Part shown: piece by piece, positions 1 to 12,290 of the stretch | Layout: every line of letters starts with the position of its first letter | Numbering within the stretch: position 1 is the stretch's first letter | Origin: Asterias rubens | Taxonomy: Eukaryota > Echinodermata > Asteroidea > Forcipulatida > Asteriidae | Length of the DNA: 64,000 nucleotides | Assembly: GCF_902459465.1 (NCBI RefSeq) | Contig: NC_047063.1 | Coordinates: 2,790,001 to 2,854,000 of the forward strand | Direction of reading: 5' to 3' | Position numbers and translations under genes: made by a program | Notes under the pieces: model-generated | What the model saw: the letters and a program-made list of their open reading frames with translations, nothing else | Databases searched by the model: none | Told to the model about the DNA's origin: nothing

Positions 1-414
1 CCTAATACAGTTTCCAAAGCAAAGAACAGTTTATAAAGTTTTATTTATGACTGTCAGTTTAGAAAGTGCTGGAGGACCATTAGACCACGCTAGAAAGTGC
101 AACACTGAAAGTCCCACCCAGAAAGGGCGCCTTTAAGTTGAAATCGCTCCCAGGCAAAAACCACTATCAATCATCATCACAAGTAACAACTTTTTATAAC
201 CGCAGTCTTCATCTTTCAAGTGTGCACGCACAGACCACCAACAGCTTCGACACCGGTTTCCCCGCAGGGTGCAGATTCAACGCAACAGTTATGCCACACG
301 TAAGGGTCAAAGTCGGCAGTAAAAACAACACCTCAAACACACCCAAAACCAATTACTTTACACTCCTCAAGGGTTTTAATTTGAAGATTCTTTTTTTTTC
401 CCTTTCTTCAACAG

Positions 415-3400
415 TTATCCGCGCCAAGGTCATCAGTAAGATGTACGAGCCTATCATGGCAGCCCAGACCCTGCCCACGACTCCACCGCCGACGACCAAA
501 CCTCAGTGGATATTCCCCCTTTCAAGCAACCTGAGAATGGCTAAGCAGCCCAAACCCCTCCGACCACTTCCCGAGCGGGAGATGGACTCCTGGAATGCCT
601 GGGCACTGAGACTCAGGTACACTGTCCACGTTGAGAAGGTCTACAAGGGGGAGGAGAAGATACTGGCAAGGAGCAAGATTGAAATCGTCAGTCCGGCAGA
701 CAGCGGCATGTGTGGCTTGACCAACCTTGACGAGGGCAAGAAGTACTTACTTACAGGTAAGTTGACTCATCCACCTAAGATTGATTTCCCATTAACTCAT
801 TTAGGGTACAACATCTCTGAAAGGGCAAGGCCATTTTGATTTTACAAAGGGCACTTGAATTGGAAAACCATAAAGTCTATGGGAAACATTTGGAAGGCCA
901 AGGCCAGGGGCAACGGGGCCCATGGCCTCCATATAATCACACGATTCATAAACTTTTTACACTGCTATAATGAATGTGAAGCAAATTTGTTGGTTCATTG
1001 TGCAGCACTAAAGATAACACTCAGATGTTAGTATTACCTCCACAAACTCAAGTGTCGTGCCAAAATCTGAGCAGGATTATTACGGTAATCCACAAAAAAT
1101 AATTCAGATGACACACAGATCAGATGATTTCAAATTTATCCTAGTTATATTGCACTAGTCAACAGTCACTGATCCCACAGTTTGACGAGTCAACGATGAT
1201 TAAGTGTCACATTAAATGATTTTTGATTGACATATCTTGGGGATATCCCCCAAAATGTCAGTTATGTCCGATTGGGCAGCTAAGGCTACCTCTGGATTTC
1301 CACATCATCATGCGTTGAAGAATAGGCAGCCTTAGCGACACCTTTAGCAGCAGTGCTAGCCATAACTGTAGCCACTAATTCGAATGAGGCCTATTATTCT
1401 CATTGGAATAGTCCGGTTTCCTCTCCCATCATGACTAGGAGGATGAGGCCGGATGCCAGATCACTTCCAGATATAAAATACAAGTCAATCCAGACCCAAC
1501 TGACGAGAGTTGACTTAAAAATAGGTCAAAATCATCTCAGATATTTCTCGCTTTGAGTCATGCACCCTGATAAAAAAGACTACATGTTGAGACATCAAAA
1601 CCATATTGCGACAATTCCACCAGATATTTTTCATTATTTAGCCTATCCTTTTAGTGGTCTGACTCTGATCATGTAAGGCACATGAACATTATTGATTATT
1701 AAAGGCAAAGTATACCTATGCTTTTTTTAACCATTCGATTGTCTTAAAGGGAAGGTACACGTTTGGTAATTACTCAAAACAAATATTAACTTAAACTTAA
1801 ACTGACTTGGTAACGAACATTGGAGAGCTGTTAGTATTACAAAACATTGTGGGAAACGACTCCCTCTGAAGTAACATAGTTTTTGAGAAAGAGGTAATTT
1901 CTCACTAAAATAATAAAGAAGCTAGAAGTCTTTTATTCCTATCTATCTGAAAGCACACAAATTCGTACAACAAGGGCGTTTTTTCTGTTATCATTTCCTC
2001 GCAAGTTCGATGACCGATTGAGCCCAAATTTGCACAGGCTTGTTATTTTATGCTTATGATGGGATACACCAAGTGAGAACACTGGTCTTTGACAATTACC
2101 AAACGTGTACAGTGCCTTTAAAAGGTGGTTGCAGTTTTTAGATTTTGCAAAAATGTTGGAGCGAAAATTTCCACACAGGAATAGTACGTATAACATGTAG
2201 GAATACACAAACACACAATCTGAGAAGTGTTACTGCCAGTAATGCTCATCAGATTCAAATTTTGGGGCATAAAAACGATGTTGTCCACTACCACATGACT
2301 TCAGAGTGAAATGTTTCTCAAATGCTTTCTAAAAAAACAACCTGCTGTAGGCTTCTAACCAGAGGTTTCTATTGCCATTAATTTCAAGAGTAGTGCACGC
2401 ATGTTTACATTCCCTGTAAGATATTTACGATTGGTTCTTGGTTCTGCACACTGGCTGCTCCATAAGGTTTTTTTTTTTTTATCCCCAAAATAAAATGTCC
2501 ATCTATTAAAAATGACTTTTTATTGTAATGATTGCAGGAAGCTTTGACGAGAGAGGTGCTACAGTCCACCTTTGTGACTGGGTTACAGAGTCTTACCTTG
2601 TGACCAAGAGCCAACGACAAGGTCTGAAACACATCTATAAGAAGTACTGCGACGAGTGCATTGTAAGTATTTACATCACAAACATTTAGTGTAAACAAAC
2701 TAACAAAAAAGGTTTCTTGAAGTGTTCCTTGGAACCCTCCAGCGAGGTAACTGAATTGGGAAGGAAACAGTTTATCTCACTGGGTCGTGCCTGTAAGCAA
2801 TGCTACAATCAACCCTGAAAAAACAACGCAACTGACTACCAGAACAACAACAAAACACAAACAACAACTGTTTCACTGCCGTGGGCTTCCACGATAGCAT
2901 TGAAACTGCAACCTTCCTGCAAGAAGTCATAACCAAAACAAATTACAGAAAAAACGACAAGTAGTTAAAAGTCAATCAATTAAGTCATCAATTACTTGAA
3001 AAGGTCACCTGCAAGATTGTGTACTGATTGTTTGTCAACTGCTATTGTGTTGATTGGCAGGTGTGAGGCACTCTTAGCACCTCTTGAATATAACTGTGTT
3101 TATCTGATCCCAGTTGCCAGTTACAAGCCTTTATGTTGTTTGTTCACAAATCAATCACAAGGTCTCCAATTAAACTAATCTACAGTTGTTTTTGCCAATC
3201 ATTAATTTATCCAAATTGTTCAGTTTTTTCAATCTTTTTTATAAACTCTTCACATTAAATCTTTGTCAAGTCTGATTCCATTTGCCAGTCACCTGCCTTT
3301 TTGTTGTTCACAAGTCAATCACAAGGTCTCCAGTTAAACTAATCTACAGTTGTTTTGCCAATCATTAATTTATCAAAACTGTTCAGTTTTTTCTTTACTC

Positions 3401-4328
3401 ATGGAAAGAAATATTTGTTATAATTTCTTCATGTTCAATCTTTGAAAAGATAATACCCAGTCTCAACTTTTCCTAACTCAACATAAACAATTTTCAGCAT
3501 ATACTTCAGTATGCGATGTATTGTAGGTTCACTTGGACTCAGAAGAAAGTACAATAAATGCCCTCTAAATGTTGTTCGCCACAGTTTTTTCGCAACTCAA
3601 CAAAAACAGCATAAAACTCAGCATACGATGTTGTTATTTTTCTTCCTGTTCTGGAAACATTTTGCCCTCCATATTTGATGCTATATTCAAATTTTTCTTT
3701 ATAATTGCTGTGTAAGTGCTTTCATTAAAGGCAGTGGACACTATTGGTAATTACTCAAAATAATTATTAGCATAAAACCTTTCTTTGTGACAAGTAATGG
3801 GGAGCGGTTGATGGTATAAAACATTGTGAGAAACGGCTCCCTCTGAAGTGCCATAGTTTTCGAGAAAGAAGTAATTTTCCAAGAATTTGATTTCGAGACC
3901 TCAGATTTAGAACTTGAGGTCTCGAAATCAACCATCTAAACACAGGATTGTTATTTTATGCATATGTTGAGATACACCAACTGTGGAGGCTATAGTCTTT
4001 GACAATTACCAATAGTGTCCACTGCCTTTAATTCGTGTGCAACTTTTTAATTCCCTTGACAACCAATATATATCATGTTTGTTGGTGTTCATTTCAGATC
4101 AAGCCTGATGTTATCTACTGGCCGCCAGAAGCCAAGGAAAAAGATGTCTGCGCCTACAACCCATACTTATTCCACGAGGACGACTGTGAAGCCAAGTTCT
4201 CGTCATGCATCCGGAGATCGAACGGCGTTTGTGAGTGGCTCCTCACGAATCAAATGAAGAGGTGCCAACATGGCGGCCGATCAAAAACTCAGATCAAGAA
4301 AGTACGACAGGTCGTGCGGAAAGCTTGA
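415..4328 (+). CDS. Gene A: TIMP-like secreted protein, 5' end missing (3 exons in window)
   Basis: Exons 415-756, 2538-2662 and 4098-4328 (stop TGA). All have AG/GT borders and join in frame (phases 1, 1, 0, stop). The first exon begins with VIRAKV, the usual start of TIMP exon 2, so the signal peptide and N-terminal Cys-x-Cys exon lie left of the window. A Pro/Thr-rich insertion follows (TLPTTPPPTTKPQ), then the strand YTVHVEKVYKG, the conserved Cys in SGMCGL, and KKYLLTG. The middle exon gives HLCDW and YCDEC. The last exon gives VCAY, a DDC/SSC pair, GVCEW and KRC, and ends in a basic tail. Family knowledge: TIMPs are extracellular inhibitors of metalloproteinases; inhibition by this copy is inferred only. 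The two cysteines that normally form the small 132-137 loop are absent. Unlike genes B and C, the insertion and the following core share one exon. Confidence 0.88.
757..1743. other. Intron sequence of gene A without recognised features
   Basis: The first ~170 bp (AAGGGCAAGGCCATTTTG, CATAAAGTCTATGG) resemble short dispersed repeats at 17235, 12650 and 28290. The rest is AT-rich and shows no exon, RNA gene or inverted-end element. Confidence 0.5.
1744..2122 (+). mobile_element. MITE-1 copy (gene A intron)
   Basis: Near-full copy. The left end is diverged (TTAAAGGGAAGGTACAC). Internal blocks ATTGTGGGAAACGACTCCC and CACAGGCTTGTTATTTTATG match other copies. It ends in GTACAGTGCCTTTAA. The MITE-1 family has ~28-bp inverted ends with TTAA at both borders; '+' is used here for the orientation starting ATTACTCAAAATAATT. 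Confidence 0.75.
2215..2400 (-). repeat. Dispersed repeat Q (gene A intron)
   Basis: CAGATTCAAATTTTGGGGCAT, GTGAAATGTTTCTCAAA, CTTCTAACCAGAGG and TTGCCATTAATTTCAA align with 31400-31575 in gene B. Other pieces are at 9373, 40336 and 61570. Confidence 0.65.
3106..3392. repeat. Tandem duplication, ~172-bp spacing (gene A intron)
   Basis: Two copies of a block including TCAATCACAAGGTCTCC, AACTAATCTACAGTTG and GCCAATCATTAATTTATC, starting near 3106 and 3279, with modest divergence. Confidence 0.8.
3725..4031 (+). mobile_element. MITE-1 copy (gene A intron)
   Basis: Both ends present (TTAAAGGCAGTGGACAC and GTGTCCACTGCCTTTAA). It holds the internal palindrome centred on GATTTAGAACTTGAGG. The stretch containing the Cys-His-like 'aagggtgttttttc' block is deleted. 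It ends 66 bp before the gene A last exon. Confidence 0.85.
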
Positions 4329-4420
4329 GCATGGAGAGTCTGGACAATACATGGACTAAAAGACAATCACAAGTTATGGGTGATCATCCCTCTGAAAAAA
4401 AAGACTTAACTTGTAGTTAA

Positions 4421-4426
4421 ATTAAA
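4421..4426 (+). promoter_or_regulatory. Candidate poly(A) signal, gene A
   Basis: ATTAAA 93 nt after the gene A stop codon. A 45-bp T run follows at 4651, and further AATAAA-like sites occur near 5288, so the true 3' end is uncertain. Confidence 0.35.
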
Positions 4427-4647
4427 GCCATTACTTCAAAGAGGATACTAAGAAGAAATCCCGAGGAGATCAAGGGTTTTGACAAACCATCCACGACGAG
4501 GAATGTTGCGAAAAGGAGAGGATAGTACTCAAGCAGTTTGACAAGTTACCTGTTTATCATGGTAATGAAGAAAGATCTGACTGACAAAAGAAAATGTGTT
4601 AAACGAATGGAGACAAGACTATACAGCCCAAGTATTACTTTAACAAA

Positions 4648-4650
<3 letters not shown>

Positions 4651-4695
<45 letters not shown>
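4651..4695. repeat. 45-bp poly(T) run
   Basis: An uninterrupted T run downstream of gene A. It could be a retroposon A-tail on the opposite strand; no recognisable body adjoins it. Confidence 0.9.
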
Positions 4696-4698
<3 letters not shown>

Positions 4699-5441
4699 TT
4701 AACATCGACTACAATGAAGGGATTTGGTACAAGTTGTTTTCAATTCATCTGACAAATTTGACACGAGTAAAATCTCAAACGTATAAGATTTCAACGATTC
4801 ATAGCATAGATCCTTTCCAAAGAGACTGTGTAAAAATATAACCCAATATATGATATTTTATGATATTTATGTACCATATTTCAAACATCCATTTTCAAAC
4901 AGACGAAGAGTTAGCCTAGTAATGGTATGATTTTGAGGAAATGACGCTGAAACCAACCAAAAGGAAGACTTGGTTATTGATTACAATAAGTAAGTGTCCC
5001 TATTGACCGATTTTAGCTTTTAGGTTAAAGGTTAAAAGTTTAAACTTGAATTTGACACTGGCTGGCAGCCCATTCTTCCCTTCCAATTTTAAATCTTTAA
5101 AAAAATGGAAGATGTTTTCCTTTTTTGTTTGTTATTATTTTGAGCTTTTGAGACGGGTATCTTGAAAAGTATTAAACAGTATACATAATAAAGACATCAT
5201 TATTCTGTAAATAACGAAGGCCAGAACATATACGTATAGTGCTATATGTTATATTGCTTCTATGAGAGGCTTGTAAAATATATTGTAAATAAAAGTATTC
5301 AATTTTTTCTATTTTTTACTAATTGTTCTCAGTTAAAAAAAATTATTGTATAATGACATTTTTTATGTATAAAAAAACTGAAATAGATCAGCTTATATAT
5401 ATGTGTATTTAATCAATTTTTGTAACTGCTCTGTTGTGTAC

Positions 5442-5839
5442 TTAAAGACAGTGGACACTATTGGTAATTGTCAAAGACCAGTCTTCTCACTTGGTGTATC
5501 TCAACATATGCATAAAAAAACAAACCTGTGAAAATTTGAACTCAATATGTCATTGAAGTTGCGAGATAACAATGGAAGAAAAAACACCATTGTCACACGA
5601 AGTTGTGTGCTTTCAGATGCTTGATTTCGGGACCTCAAAATCTAATTCTGAGGTCTCAAAATCAAATTCCAATATTTCAGTAAAAAAAATTACTTCTTTC
5701 TCAAAAACTTCGTTATTTCAGAGGGAGCCATTACTCACAATGTTTTATACTATCAACATCTCTCGATTGCTTGTTACCAAGTAAGTTTTTCTACTAACAA
5801 TTATTTTGAGTAATTACCGATAGTGTCTACTGCCTCTAA
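5442..5839 (-). mobile_element. MITE-1 copy
   Basis: Full-length copy in the reverse orientation, starting TTAAAGACAGTGGACAC and ending GTGTCTACTGCCTCTAA. It lies in the 3' flank of gene A. Confidence 0.85.
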
Positions 5840-5905
5840 CATGACAGATTGTGTTCATCACAACATGTTTGCGTGAAATTGCTCGAACCAAAATCACGCT
5901 ATCTT

Positions 5906-6157
5906 TTCTAACTTTTTGTCCTGAATATTATTATTTCATTTGACCTGCCGGTACCCCACGCTGGCTAAAAGTATGTGCCCACCTCCAGATTTCTATTTTT
6001 GATTCAATTCATAATTTAATTTAAAACATAATTCTAACTTTTTGTCCTGAATATTATTATTTCATTTGACCTGCCGGTACCCCACGCTGGCTAAAAGTAT
6101 GTGCCCACCTCCAGATTTCTATTTTTGATTCAATTCATAATTTAATTTAAAACATAA
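5906..6157. repeat. Perfect or near-perfect tandem duplication of 126 bp
   Basis: TTCTAACTTTTTGTCCTGAA begins at 5906 and again at 6032. The intervening 126 bp, including CCGGTACCCCACGCTGGC, is repeated without visible change. Confidence 0.9.
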
Positions 6158-7053
6158 TTTAACTTTTCTCATGGTAGCCAGGGGCTGAACTTTGGAAAAA
6201 ACCAAAAGTCATAACAACATGTAATTGGTCAACGATAAATCAATGTATGGGAATACAAAGATGAAAACATAAGTTTGAGTAAATGCAAGACTTGCGAGGT
6301 CAATGGAAGAAGATATGGAAATACAATTTCTATTTCTTCCATGCATATAAAACAAGTATTGTGCACATTATGCAAACGAACAAAGAAAGTAGCTTGAAGG
6401 GATCTACATTTATATAGGATTAAACAATTTCAAAGACCTAAGGTATCATTTGCCTTTAAATAAGCCCTCTGAATACTTCATATGAAGACAACTTGAGCAA
6501 ACTTTCTGTGACAATTTTTAGAAAGATATATGTTTAACTCAGCCCAAGAACAATAGCCATGGTCTTACTCCTTAACAAAACTAGTAAGAACAAAAAAAAA
6601 ACCAAGAAGGAAACAAGGTTTTTTTTTTATGTTTGTATACAGGCATATATACCTCCGACGAGACAGACCTCTTTCACACGAGCGCAATTTAGCAAGGGTC
6701 CCTTGATAAATTGCAGCAAGGTTGTCAAATGTTACAAAATGTACCTCGTGTGACTACCTTGTCAAACCTTGTCCAACATTACTGCTGTCACAAGTAGTGA
6801 TTGTGCAAGGGAAAAAACAAGACACTTTTTCCTGCCCAGTCGATCTTCACCAATTGTTTTTGTACACATTCAGCTTTTTCATCGGTCAGTTTTGATTAAT
6901 GCTTACTAGTTTCTTTGGAACTGACCTCCTGTGAGACTATTCTACTTTACACACGCACAGTCAAAACACGTCCCTCATACCTTCAGGCAAGATGAACCGC
7001 TTCCTGCCACGGGCGGACATTAACGTAATTATCAGCTCCTGCTGACTGGACAT

Positions 7054-7612
7054 TAAGCCATGGACTTGTCACGGCATTGGTGCTGGCCAGAATCCAGACA
7101 AAACAGTGGCAAAATTCTATGACAACTTTTGAACTCCCCCCTCCCCCTTTTCACTTTTTATGACAGATTTTCTTTCCTTTTTTGGGGGGGGGGGGGTATC
7201 ATGAAAATGTCTAATTAAAATAAAAGTCAAGAAACCCCTATTTATTAAGTCATGGACATTTTAACAGCATCTGTGCTGGCCAAAGTCCAGCCAAAACAGA
7301 GTGGCTAAATTCTATGACTACTTTTGAACGTTTCCTCTTTTTGAAAATTTGTTGGTTACTTTTTTATTGGTAAGCCTATTTTAAAATTGTCTAACTTAAA
7401 AAAAACAGTCAAGAAACCCTATTTTATTACGCCATGGACGTTGTCACTGCATCTGTGCTGGCCAAAGTCCAGACAAAACAGTGTGGCTCAAAATCACTGA
7501 TCACTTTTGAACTTTCCCCCTTTTGGGGATGGGACAGAGTTTGGTTCCTTTTTCTTCTTCTCAGTATTATGAAAATGTCTAATTAAAATTACAGTCATCA
7601 AACCCTGATGTA
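7054..7612. repeat. Three diverged tandem copies, ~185 bp each
   Basis: Each copy has GCCATGGAC (or GTCATGGAC), GTGCTGGCCA, CCAGACAAAACAG, CTTTTGAAC and AAAATGTCTAA, starting near 7054, 7246 and 7429. A 13-bp G run sits in the first copy. Confidence 0.78.
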
Positions 7613-8084
7613 TTGAATAAATGAAAAGTTTTGTCAAACTGTGAAGAATTTGTTCACATGTATGGAAAGTTTAACGAACATTATTTAAGATTGTTTAATT
7701 GCAGGGGTGCAAAGGTTTCTCCCCAAAAAAAGAAACACAAGATGTCTCTTAACTTTTTTTAATTGCCCCGTTTCGGGATAATACCAAATCCTCACATCAG
7801 CTTGTATAAATTGTAATCTGACTTTTAACTTGCAATTTTTTTTTTTTTTAAATTGTACAAAATTCTATATCACTTGGACTTTGACAGTTTGTGAGCAAAT
7901 AAAGTATATTTAAATGGTGATGAAAACATGAAACGAAAATGAATGAAGATACTGTTTTAATTTTGTATGATTTTGTTTATATTGTTCACGCTTAAATCTA
8001 GTTCAAATACTCTATGTATGAACTACTGGAGCGATACAAGACTTCGGAATGTTTGTGATGCAAATGATGCAGTGCCGTAACACT

Positions 8085-8277
8085 AAGTTATATCAATCAC
8101 AAGAACCATCTCTGCCCTAACAGGTACCCATGTACTCCTGGGAGAAGAGAAGCAATTGTAGTGAAGTGTCTTGCTCAAGGACACAAGTGTCACGACCGGG
8201 ATTCGAACCCACGCCCTTATGACTCAGCAGCCAGAACTTGAGGCCGATGCACTAAACCGCTCGTCCATGCCAAGCCA
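8085..8277 (-). mobile_element. SINE-2, tRNA-derived
   Basis: The complement begins GGCATGGACGAGCGGTTTAG, has the B-box GGTTCGAATCCCGG, then GACACTTGTGTCCTTGAGCA and the body AGAAGCAATTGT / ACAGGTACCCATG. It is truncated before the 3' tail. Confidence 0.75.
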
Positions 8278-8298
8278 CATGCTTTGTATGAGATGATA

Positions 8299-8663
8299 TT
8301 AAAGACACTGGACACAATTGGTAATTAATCAAAATAAAAACTTACTAGGTAACAAGCATTGGAGAGCTGTTGATGAAGTAAAACAATGTGAGAAATAGCT
8401 CCCTCTGAAGTAACTTTTGTTGTTGTGAGAAAGAGGTTATTTCTATAGAAAAAAAAATATGAAAAAAGACTTCAGGCCTCAAGCCCTTTTTAAGCATCTG
8501 AATGCACACAAAGAGCAACAAGGGTGTTTTTTCTTTTATTATACTCTTGCATCTTCGATGACCGATTAAGTACAAATTTTACACATAATGTTATTATATA
8601 TATTATGTTAGGATCCATCAAGTGAGACCACTGGTCTTTGAAAATTACCAAACGAGTCCAGCC
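8299..8663 (+). mobile_element. MITE-1 copy, diverged variant
   Basis: Starts TTAAAGACACTGGACAC. The central palindrome is replaced by a different one (GACTTCAGGCCTCAAGCC region), a variant also seen at 17488 and 48048. The right end decays after ACGAGTCCAG. Confidence 0.75.
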
Positions 8664-8666
8664 ATC

Positions 8667-8826
8667 GATTTCACCAAACTTTTGCTAACTTAGAATAAAT
8701 CTTTAGGATGATTTAAGTCATCAGTACCAATAGACGTTAGGACGCGTTGAACCCATCCTAAGTTAGGACGAGTTGCTCCTCCCAACTCAAGATAGGATTA
8801 ATCCTAGCGTTTCGTGAAGTCGGCCA
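8667..8826. mobile_element. Palindromic 'gagttaggac' element
   Basis: Begins TCGATTTCACCAAAC and ends TAGCGTTTCGTGAAGTCGG, its imperfect inverted end. The interior holds CATCCTAAGTTAGGACGAG. One of six copies here of a near-palindromic non-autonomous element. Confidence 0.65.
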
Positions 8827-9372
8827 CTGTGCCTTTAAACAACACAACACCACTGAGCAGCTTGGTGGCAAACTCAGACGATGCTCAACTAAGGAGGCAA
8901 AAAGTCAAAGAGCAGCATCCTCGGTAGGATCTGTTAGGCACCTGTTCAGGGTTAATCAACTTAGCGGTCTGGTGTCCTATTCCCTCCCTTGCCTCCTCGC
9001 ATTATTTGAACTGGAACATTACCGAGATTCATGCTCTTGGATCCCCACTGAGCTAATCTGATAACTTACAACAATTTGGGCCGACCCCTCGTAACCTACT
9101 TTTCCAACTGCACATGATACACATGGCAGAGGGTGAGGAATTTTTGTCAATAGTACAAGCCGACTTGCTGAGGTGGCTTAAATACTGCTGTCAATAAAAC
9201 CACTGTAAGGCATCCTCAAACATTCGTCAACATGTCAGAATGTTGAAGCACAAATTACCCGGCTCAGGTTTAAATATAACCTTTGGTTTTTGGAACCGTC
9301 CGATGATTTAATCAAATATAAATGTAGACGGAGCCTTAGCCGATTACAATAAAATTAACCAAATAAAAATAC
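8827..9372. other. Intergenic, nothing recognised
   Basis: No ORF with family resemblance, no inverted ends and no tandem structure. The same holds for 6160-7050 and 10391-11045 between the repeats listed. Confidence 0.4.
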
Positions 9373-9490
9373 AGTTTTAAAAAGGTGGCCATGTTTTTGA
9401 TATATTGCTGAAAATCCAGAGCGATATGTTTATGAATAAAGAGTATAGTCCCCAACTAGTAACGCATTGATGCATAAAACACAATTAATT
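9373..9490 (-). repeat. Dispersed repeat Q fragment
   Basis: TTTTAAAAAGGTGGCCATG, TTTTTGATATATTGCTGAAA and ATCCAGAGCGATATG match the start of the 31330 copy. Confidence 0.5.
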
Positions 9491-9870
9491 TTTATTTTCC
9501 TGGCGCAAAATGCACATTTATTACAGCTTAAACTCTCTTTAAATCGGGGGTGGGAGGCGATGAGACAGTAGTCCACTGAAATCTTCCACAGGTTCTTTTT
9601 CAGACACTTTGATTTTCCAGATAAAAACGGAAATCTCTTTATAATAAAGTGTCATTGAATGCAAAGGATGACTCACAGCGAGTTAGAAGTAAATCACAAA
9701 GACTGATAACGCACACCTCCAAATGCAATAGAATATTACTACAGCTTGGTTGTGCAGCGCATCTTGGTTCAAACAGAGTACAATACACTCGAGGCTGACC
9801 TTCACACTGACCCATGTTGTCAATGCTGTACTTGACTGTATGCGTGCAATGTTGTCCCGAGACTGGCACC

Positions 9871-10390
9871 AGGCCCAAATTTCATAAAGGTTCTGTATGC
9901 ATAAAAAGTTGCTAATCACAGAAAAGTATTGCTTAGCAGAATGTATGCGTGCAATTTGGTCCTGAGACTATAGCATGCAGGCCCCTTTTTCATAAAGCCT
10001 GTAAGCGTAACAAACTGTTAATCACAGAAAAGTATTGCTTAGCAGAAACTGATTACCAGCCAAAGGTCCATAAAGTTAACTCTGCCGTGACTAGTACCCC
10101 ACCCATTTCCGTTTAGCATAGAAATGTTGTCTGCATTATTTTCTGCTTAACAGCTTAATGAAATTGGGCACAGACACCGCAGTAACGTTGAATCAGCGGT
10201 TACCTGGGCCAAAGCTGTTAAGCATAAACTACTGCTCAGCAAATTTCTTTGCTAAGCATAAATTGAATTAGGCACCAGCTACAACAAGGTAAACTTAATA
10301 CTTTGGCTGATAACCAGTTCCTGTTAAGCAAGATTTTTCTGTGCTTAGCAAGTTTGTATGCTTACAGGTTTTACAAAATTAGGCCCTGAT
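9871..10390. repeat. Cluster of three GCCCAATTTCATAGA-family TIR repeats
   Basis: Three diverged, partly overlapping copies start near 9871, 9979 and 10215. Each has left motifs like GCCC..TTTCATAAAG and TGCTTAGCAGAA, and right motifs like AATGAAATTGGGCAC (10160) or TTACAAAATTAGGCCC (10373). Confidence 0.6.
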
Positions 10391-11045
10391 TACGGTTGCT
10401 CAGTAATCCAAGACTCTTAACACTGGTGATACAAAACCTTCTCCCGAAAATCTTAACCTCTCTGGAATGGGGAGATATTCAGAGAAGATAGAGAAAGTTC
10501 AAGGAGAATAATTAGGTTTGGTTCTTTCCTGCCTTCGGCCGTGACATTAAAAGGCTGATGGGTGGGAGCACCGATAAACGTTACAGCTGCCTGATCTGGG
10601 GAGGGGAGGGAGGGAGGGGCAACTTCAAAGTGCAGATGGCACGCAGGGCAAATCACTTGCCCTCCTTTCATCAGATGTGGAAGTGAACGATATGCGGACC
10701 CCTTTTTTGGGCGCCCCCCTTGCATTTCCCTTGAGTCAGTGGCACATGAGGTACAACAGTCTTAAGGCGATGGATAGGTTCTCTATAAGTAGAACACCGA
10801 CAAAGCTTTTAATTGAAGCAAAGCTGTATTACAGCCGATCTAAGAGGAGTTTAATTAGGGGGTGGGGAGAGGGCATGCTTCTATTTCAAGATATCCAATT
10901 TCTTTTAATAACTTAAAAATATCCGGTTTAAAACCAGTAGAAACTGCATCCATATTGGGATCTATTCACCTTTACAAGACTAAAACAGAAGACAAAGTAG
11001 CATGGTAAATCTTGCAAACTTCAAACAGTTTGCTGTAATTTTTTA

Positions 11046-11300
11046 CTCATCAGCCATTCTAACAAGTATTTCAATGTTAATCAGATCTGTGAAGTTCCTT
11101 ATAAAAGTGGTAAGACATCTATTCATCAGCCATTAGTTAGACACTCCAATGAGTATTTCTATAATTAAGCTATTCTTCTGGTTCTTATAAATTCAATGTT
11201 AATCAGATCTGTAAAGTTCCTTATAAAACAAAAGCGCCCAAACATCTACTAATCAGCCATTAATTGGACATTCTGATGAGCATTCCTATAAATAAACCCA
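11046..11300. repeat. Three degenerate tandem copies, up to 127 bp
   Basis: CATCAGCCATT recurs at about 11048, 11124 and 11251. GTTAATCAGATCTGT, AAGTTCCTTATAAAA and ACATCTA recur between them. Confidence 0.65.
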
Positions 11301-11983
11301 TTTCCTAGTTTTAATAAATTCAACAATAACCATGAATAGCTCCTCATAACACAAAAGTGTTCAAACATGAAAGCAGTACAGTGTTTTTGATTATTTGGTT
11401 ACCACAGCTACACCCGGCTAATTACCAATGTTATGCCCTCCCCTTAAGTCTTGAAAGATTACGCTACACGTTTGCAGCACGCACTCCAACGGTACTTAGT
11501 GCCCACCTCTACTTTGTAATGAGCCACAGATCTTATCCTTCTAGTCAAACAACAACTGCATTCTACGATAAGAAAATTAGCGCTTCCTCATGACGTGTTT
11601 TAAGTCACCGCCGTTTCTATCGACTCGACAGATGAGCACCCGCTCCCTAAACTCTGAATAGGGGAGACAGTTCTTAATAATCTAGAGTAAACTTACAAGA
11701 GAGATATGTCCTGTTCCACTTAAGTTGCTGGTTAAGGAAAACATGTATGGCTAAGTTTAAGTCCTGCACGAAGGGTATTCCAGTTGACAAAATGTTTGTT
11801 AGTTTTCGCTAGTCAAGGGACCCTCCCTCGTTAAATTCTTTGGTCAAGTATATTGGAAGATATATATGTCTTTCAAATTCCTCCTCTCAAACATTACAAA
11901 TCTTGTAACAAGACTTTGTTAGAGGAGGAGGTTTTTCTCTCAAGAAAGGATGGCACTATTATTATTATTATTTTTATCATAGG

Positions 11984-12290
11984 GTGTCGTGGCCAAATGG
12001 TTAAGAACAAATTCAAGTTCTGGTGGTTTAGTCATCAGGGTGTGGGTTCGAATCCCAGTCTCGACACTTGTGTCCTCGAGCAAGACACTTCTTTATAATT
12101 GCTTCTCTTCACCAAGGGTGCAAATGGGGTACCTGCGAGGGTAGAGGTTGATATTTTGTTTGAAAAAAACCTACTCAGTGTCATGGCAGTTTACGGTGAG
12201 AAAGATTACTGGAACGTTACTGGCCCAGTGACCAGGGCACTAATGTGAAGCGCATTGATACGATTTGGAAAAAGAAATAAAAACAAGTTC
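11984..12290 (+). mobile_element. SINE-2, tRNA-derived
   Basis: GTGTCGTGGCCAAATGGTTA (A-box) and GTGGGTTCGAATCCCAGTC (B-box) form a class II-type tRNA head ending in GACAC. The body contains GAGCAAGACACTTC, CTTCTCTTCACC, TACCTGCGAGGGTAGAGG, GAGAAAGATTACTGG and GGGCACTAATGTGAAGC. Confidence 0.82.

Noticed and set aside
138..414. Open frame continuous with the gene A exon, as N-terminal coding sequence
   Set aside because: The acceptor TTCTTCAACAG|TT at 414/415 and the family start VIRAKV place this part in an intron. It has no signal peptide or Cys-x-Cys motif.
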